A stretch of 64,000 nucleotides of DNA from NCBI GenBank assembly GCA_002261195.1, contig MVBO01000001.1, positions 103,229 through 167,228 on the forward strand, written 5' to 3'. This DNA comes from Bifiguratus adelaidae. Taxonomy: Eukaryota > Mucoromycota > Endogonomycetes > Endogonales. A model generated the notes under the pieces. That model was not told the origin of the DNA and did no database searches. It saw nothing but the letters and a program-made list of their open reading frames with translations. Shown here in pieces: positions 60,201 to 64,000 of this stretch. The position numbers and the translations under genes were made by a program. Within the stretch, counting starts at the first letter, position 1, and every line of letters starts with the position of its first letter.

Positions 60201-60408
60201 TATCCGAACCATTACGCTGGTGGGCATCCTACCCGCGCCCCATCCCATTTATATCCGACAATTCCAATGGGGTGAAGCCCTCCTCATATGGTTCCGCTCT
60301 ATGATATGGGGCCAAGCATACGTTGCATCGATTGCTAGTCATGGTGTATGGAACGGGACCGGCATCCGACTCTTTCAAATCAAGCAAGGCAAAAGCGGGA
60401 CTCCATAG
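57280..60408 (+). CDS. HID1: HID1 family protein (S. pombe Ftp105-like)
   Basis: Peripheral Golgi protein; animal HID-1 acts in dense-core vesicle sorting, and fission-yeast Ftp105 anchors the deubiquitinase Ubp5 at the Golgi. The start ATG at 57280 gives MGATDSKLAFRKGVFRLFEE with Gly2 for myristoylation, a family feature. Then come WTQFWLLPESADDVYSLIG, DIRRVRDQARENLETMLTK, QLLNCVRILTRIMPFVYETD, AQTLLKGTAHDPARLP, RTEVLRLLLVLCSKSVYTPP and RKTVLAMLCSLLNTATKYNP. Further on are ALHPADFQF-type HRPADFQFLMDGIYRIL, CYVEMMMLCWKLLDLNKRF, NVGLVRMCAFMLQTMSADR and PNFHGTYTDYLIISLYTLI. The last exon reads LPLQAIMTLLDHLVPQIED, LVGILPAPHPIYIRQFQW and WFRSMIWGQAYV. About eight introns. Full length (roughly 850 aa) and intact. 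Confidence 0.93.
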
Positions 60409-61881
60409 ACACGTAAACGTGACAAATGTGTACGCACAAAGTATCTATAGAGCTGCGTGTATGGCGGAGCCTCTAAAACATGAATAGACGAGAGCGATAG
60501 ACGTTCGCAACGCTAAATACGACATTTTATCTGTTGATGCCGTCTATTCTCTGTTTGCCAGCTCATGACGCGTACTCTCATTTAACGTAACAGTACACCC
60601 AAGAACATTACAGAATACAATACTCTTTGCAATTGATACTCTCCTTTTGCGCTTGCATGGATTCAATCATGCACATCAAGGCCGTTGGTGAACCTTCCGA
60701 TTTGCTCTCCTGTTGCTGGCTAGGACGGTTGATGATGCGACCTAGGCCTGATTTTGCAAGCTTTTTATCATCCGAATGGACGCATGATGGATTGATTCAT
60801 TGTCAATTGCCAATCACCAGATGGTAGCGCATCGTTGTACAGTGGTAATGGTCGCCAACAGAGTCTTAAAAATATCTTAGACCTGCAAGCAGCCTGTCGG
60901 CGCAATGCAAGGACCGTGAATCCACGTTGACCTGCCTTTCAACACGCGTGACAACACGTTCCCGATGCACGGAGCCTCTATGTGAGAACTCACGATAAAT
61001 GGTAATCGCCTACGGGCTGGACGTATCACATGTATCTCCACGAAAGTCATGAAGCTGGGGTGCCAAAAACTTGTCTCCTCTCGTAAGCTTCGTGCTACAA
61101 ATATGTTTAGGCCAGTTGTGTGCTTGATAAAGATCTTTACTGTGCTAGCGAGGCGGACGGGTCAAGGAAGATGGCCAACGTGCGAAAGTACACCTCAGGT
61201 AATGAGTTTTGTGCTGATAGATAGGTGATCATGCCGAACCAAGGATTCGTGGATATTCCGAGCGTAATATATCCGAACTACCATCGTGCTCTTTAGGAAT
61301 AATGTCCACGCATATCCGGTAGGAGGCTATATCTCTTGTGCATTAGCCTGTTTCCGCTCAATGCACTGCCGCTCCACCGGCTTACTGCGTAAACAAACCG
61401 GTATCAATGTGTAGATGGTTAGTGGAACGACAGCGGTGCACATTTTCGCGGTCGCCGCCGTCGTGCAAGAAAACGTACGCATTGGTCAATCTCAGACGGA
61501 TAGGGACATAATTTACGAACGCAGCGATGAATTGTGGCCATCGATTGTCGCGAACGCTATCCCAACTTTAGCCTATCCGCCGACGCAGACCTTCTCGCGC
61601 GGAATCATGCGTTCGATCCTTGGAAGAAAATAAACCCCACCCGCCCTACCAATCGATGACAGACGAAACTAAAGCATCTGTCGACTTCAAAGAGTCTTGA
61701 TTGGAAAAGCATAGACGATGCTGAGGTAAACACAGACCTGCCAATTTAGGTTGGCGTGAAGGATACCCCGCACTCGAAGGGACGTTCCCCTTCCAAATTA
61801 ATCCACGGGCTTATCAAATTGCGTACATAAGGTTTTGATCGCATCTTAGATGCTCCTCCTCTCTCTCCTTGTTCTCTCGGC
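60409..61881. other. Gene-poor spacer
   Basis: Nearly 1.5 kb downstream of HID1 with only short unsupported frames on both strands. The first few hundred bases are likely HID1 3' UTR. A pyrimidine-rich run (CTCCTCCTCTCTCTCC) at about 61853-61868 precedes the small ORF that follows. No RNA gene or repeat was recognised. Confidence 0.4.
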
Positions 61882-62175
61882 ATGTTGAAACACGTCGCTC
61901 GACGCTTACACCACCCATTGACACGCTCCATTCATACTGAGGCTCAAGTAGCCATGACCCTCCAAAAGCTGAAACAGGTGAATAACCATCCGGCTAGGGC
62001 GGGTTCGACGGTCCAAGTGGAGGCGGTGGAGGTAGAGGTGGTGGACTTCGAGAATCATTACAGTGCCAATGTACATCAGGAAATCACGACTTCTAAGCGA
62101 GATGTGGCTAGGAGCGAGGCTATGGCCAGACATGTCGCGATGTCGCATCAAGCGGTTCGTAAGCACGGGAAATGA
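61882..62175 (+). CDS. Small hypothetical protein, possible mitochondrial leader
   Basis: A 97-codon frame from a real ATG at 61882. The first 19 residues, MLKHVARRLHHPLTRSIHT, are basic, Leu/His/Arg-rich and lack acidic residues, as in mitochondrial presequences. The rest is hydrophilic (VQVEAVEVEVVDFENHYSA; DVARSEAMARHVAMSHQAV) and matches no family known to me. A CT-rich run lies just upstream of the ATG, as at other starts here. It could be a genuine small gene or chance. Confidence 0.35.
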   Translation: MLKHVARRLHHPLTRSIHTEAQVAMTLQKLKQVNNHPARAGSTVQVEAVEVEVVDFENHYSANVHQEITTSKRDVARSEAMARHVAMSHQAVRKHGK

Positions 62176-62741
62176 CGACGATGGACGGCCAAAATGTTGA
62201 AGCTTGGCCGTCGGGAGGCGCTAGTCTAATACCAAGGGCCCTTCAGCACATCGTGCCCATGGTCAGGGATGTATCATAGGACATGGGTGATTTTCTCGTA
62301 GGATATAGCTCTTCTTCCGAGTAGTGTACATTGGATCATGTTAAGAATATAGTGAACAGAGCTATCTATCCATCCCATATTGGAGGTCCGTTTTCTGGCA
62401 AGGCGGCACAGACGCCGTCTTGCCTCTTTGCTCTGTATCTCATCTTACGCCTTTCCCGTCGCTCGCCTGGTTCTTTACTCGCGCTCCGAATTCTCCCGGC
62501 ATCGATGGATGCAAAAATCATGCGCGTGCAAGGTACGATCGTCTTGTCTTGTATCCACTTGATATTCCACAATGACCCTTAGGGGCGGGTGTCTGGTGTC
62601 TTTGACAATGTTCCGCAGCGAGACAAGGGTCTATGGTTGCCAAAGTGCAGTGCGCCGACATCGAAAGGGCGGCGGCGGCAGCATCACGTGACTCGATCCA
62701 TAAGCCAGTTGCCCGGAGGCACGCGTTCTTCCAAGCTGGCC
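62176..62741. other. Spacer upstream of COQ5
   Basis: No credible exon. The COQ5 promoter and 5' UTR should lie here. A frame open from about 62589 runs into COQ5 in phase, but has no ATG before 62742. Confidence 0.35.
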
Positions 62742-63766
62742 ATGATGAACACTGGAGTGCGGATCGCAATGGTACGGGGGATCAGCTCGGCACTTTGCAC
62801 GATACAAGCATCAAAACCTATACGATCGTTCACAACGACCTCGCTTTGTCGGAATCAAGTCAAATCAGATCCCTCCCATGACAGTGCCGGTGAGTGTACG
62901 ACCCACTTTGGGTTCAAGGACGTTCCGGAGAACATGAAAGAGCGCCTCGGTACGTCTTAGGCATACACTCAAACATGCGACTGATTCTGAATCTCTGTAG
63001 TCGGACAAGTCTTTGCCAACGTGGCATCAAAATACGATGTCATGAACGATGCGATGAGTGGTGGAATCCATCGCCTATGGAAAGACTATTTCATCAAAAG
63101 CATGGCTCCTGCCCCAGGAAGCAAACTGTTGGATGTGGCTGGTGGTACAGGCGATATCGCGCTTCGATTCCTAGACTATTGTAGACGCGTTCATCACGAT
63201 GAGACGGCTCAAGTGCAAATTGTGGATATCAATCCGGCCATGCTCAAGGAAGGCGAACGGCGCTTCCAGACCACAGTTTATGCCAATTGTAAGTACTCGA
63301 TGACAGATGAGAGGGCCATGGCTCATCCTTGGCACTTTTAGCTCCCAATGTGACGTTCCAAGTTCAAAATGCCGAAGACCTCGAAGCCATCCCCTCCAAT
63401 TCCGTCGACATTTACTCTATCGCTTTTGGTATACGCAACGTGACACACATCGATGCCGCCTTGGCACAAGCTCATCGTGTGTTGAAACCGGGTGGTCGCT
63501 TCATGTGTCTGGAATTCGGCAAGGTGACCAATCCTGTCATTGCTCGTGTGTATGATGTCTATTCGTTCGATGTCATCCCATGGTTGGGCGATCAGATTGC
63601 GGGTGATCGCGATTCATATCAATATCTGGTAGAGTCTATTCGCAAGTTTCCTGAACAGCCAAAGTTTGCAGAAATGATACGGCAAGCTGGTTTCAAGACG
63701 GTGGGTAAAGGCTATGAAGACCTCACGTTCGGGGTTGCCGCTATTCATAGTGGTTACAAATTTTAG
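62742..63766 (+). CDS. COQ5: COQ5, ubiquinone biosynthesis C-methyltransferase
   Basis: SAM-dependent enzyme methylating the benzoquinone ring carbon in coenzyme Q synthesis, on the matrix face of the inner mitochondrial membrane. Exons 62742-62949, 63001-63288 and 63342-63766 give 306 aa. The presequence ([19 protein letters not shown], then [14 protein letters not shown]) is followed by [58 protein letters not shown] (SAM motif I), [14 protein letters not shown] and [19 protein letters not shown]. Then come [34 protein letters not shown] and [20 protein letters not shown], with the C-terminal [17 protein letters not shown]. Introns are 51 and 53 nt. An in-frame ATG pair at 62742/62745 makes the exact start ambiguous by one codon. 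Confidence 0.96.
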
Positions 63767-63823
63767 AGCAAATGTGTAGGGAAAAGAGTGTATGATACTG
63801 TGGACCTCTGAAGAGGAGGATAT

Positions 63824-64000
63824 CTATGCAATGGAACTGTCCTTGCCGGATTTACCACCCATGGCAAAATATTGCTTTTGGAAACCAACAACGACATCGT
63901 CAAAGTTGGTCGTGTACGCTTCAGGATCACCTTGCTGAGGATCCGTGCCAAGATCGACACACCTACGTCAAGGGAATCAGCGTGAAGGATGCATGAAAAC
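63824..64000 (-). CDS. Last exon of an unidentified gene, cut by the window edge
   Basis: A terminal exon at 63824-63962 is preceded by a clean TAG acceptor and ends TAG. It reads CVDLGTDPQQGDPEAYTTNF, then DDVVVGFQKQYFAMGGKSGK and a short DSSIA end. The composition is protein-like and the splice site is good, but I do not recognise the family from about 46 residues. It converges on COQ5 with 57 bp between stops. The remainder lies beyond the right edge. Confidence 0.6.

Overview
This is a nuclear fungal window of spliced eukaryotic genes, about 47% GC by eye. Gene bodies are packed closely, and almost every intron I could resolve is 45-62 nt long with GT(A/G)AGT-type donors and CAG/TAG acceptors. 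The gene set mixes general fungal proteins (OPT peptide transporter, a bZIP factor with a DUF3425 tail, kynureninase) with genes usually lost in yeasts: an EPG5-like autophagy tether, APC7, a WW-WW-MyTH4-RhoGAP protein, a GNL1 GTPase and an L-fucokinase-type GHMP kinase. I infer an early-diverging, Mucoromycota-like filamentous fungus; the sequence does not name the species. No LTR element, virus-like element, CRISPR array, rRNA or convincing tRNA was seen.

Left part (1-20.8 kb): an oligopeptide transporter (minus), about 3 kb without a clear gene but with remains of a membrane-protein reading frame, the bZIP-DUF3425 factor (plus), an unrecognised cysteine-cluster protein (minus) behind a 100-bp purine tract, GNL1 (plus), short/branched-chain acyl-CoA dehydrogenase (plus), a broken O-acetylhomoserine sulfhydrylase copy, ALG7 (minus), and a NAB/SAM-like coiled-coil protein (plus).

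Middle part (21-39.4 kb): signalling and regulation. A G-protein alpha subunit lies directly downstream of the RhoGAP gene (both minus). Then come a RING-H2 membrane E3 (plus), a heat-shock-factor family protein (minus), ARP5 of the INO80 complex (plus), HOP2 (minus) and a PP2A B''-type EF-hand subunit (plus).

Right part (39.4-64 kb): a four-gene minus-strand run, TPR protein, APC7, DOT1 and EPG5-like, with gaps of 43, 198 and 7 nt. The EPG5-like gene encodes about 2,331 aa with one 46-nt intron, and its start lies next to or inside the end of DOT1. Next are an HSP31/DJ-1 protein (plus), a fucokinase kinase domain standing alone (minus), kynureninase (plus), a frame-broken phosphoribosyltransferase-like gene, HID1 (plus), a gene-poor 1.5 kb, a small mitochondrial-looking ORF, COQ5 (plus) and the last exon of an unidentified minus-strand gene at the edge.

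The items most worth following up are the EPG5-like gene, its tight coupling to DOT1, a possible 22-nt intron in GNL1, and two decayed host enzyme genes.
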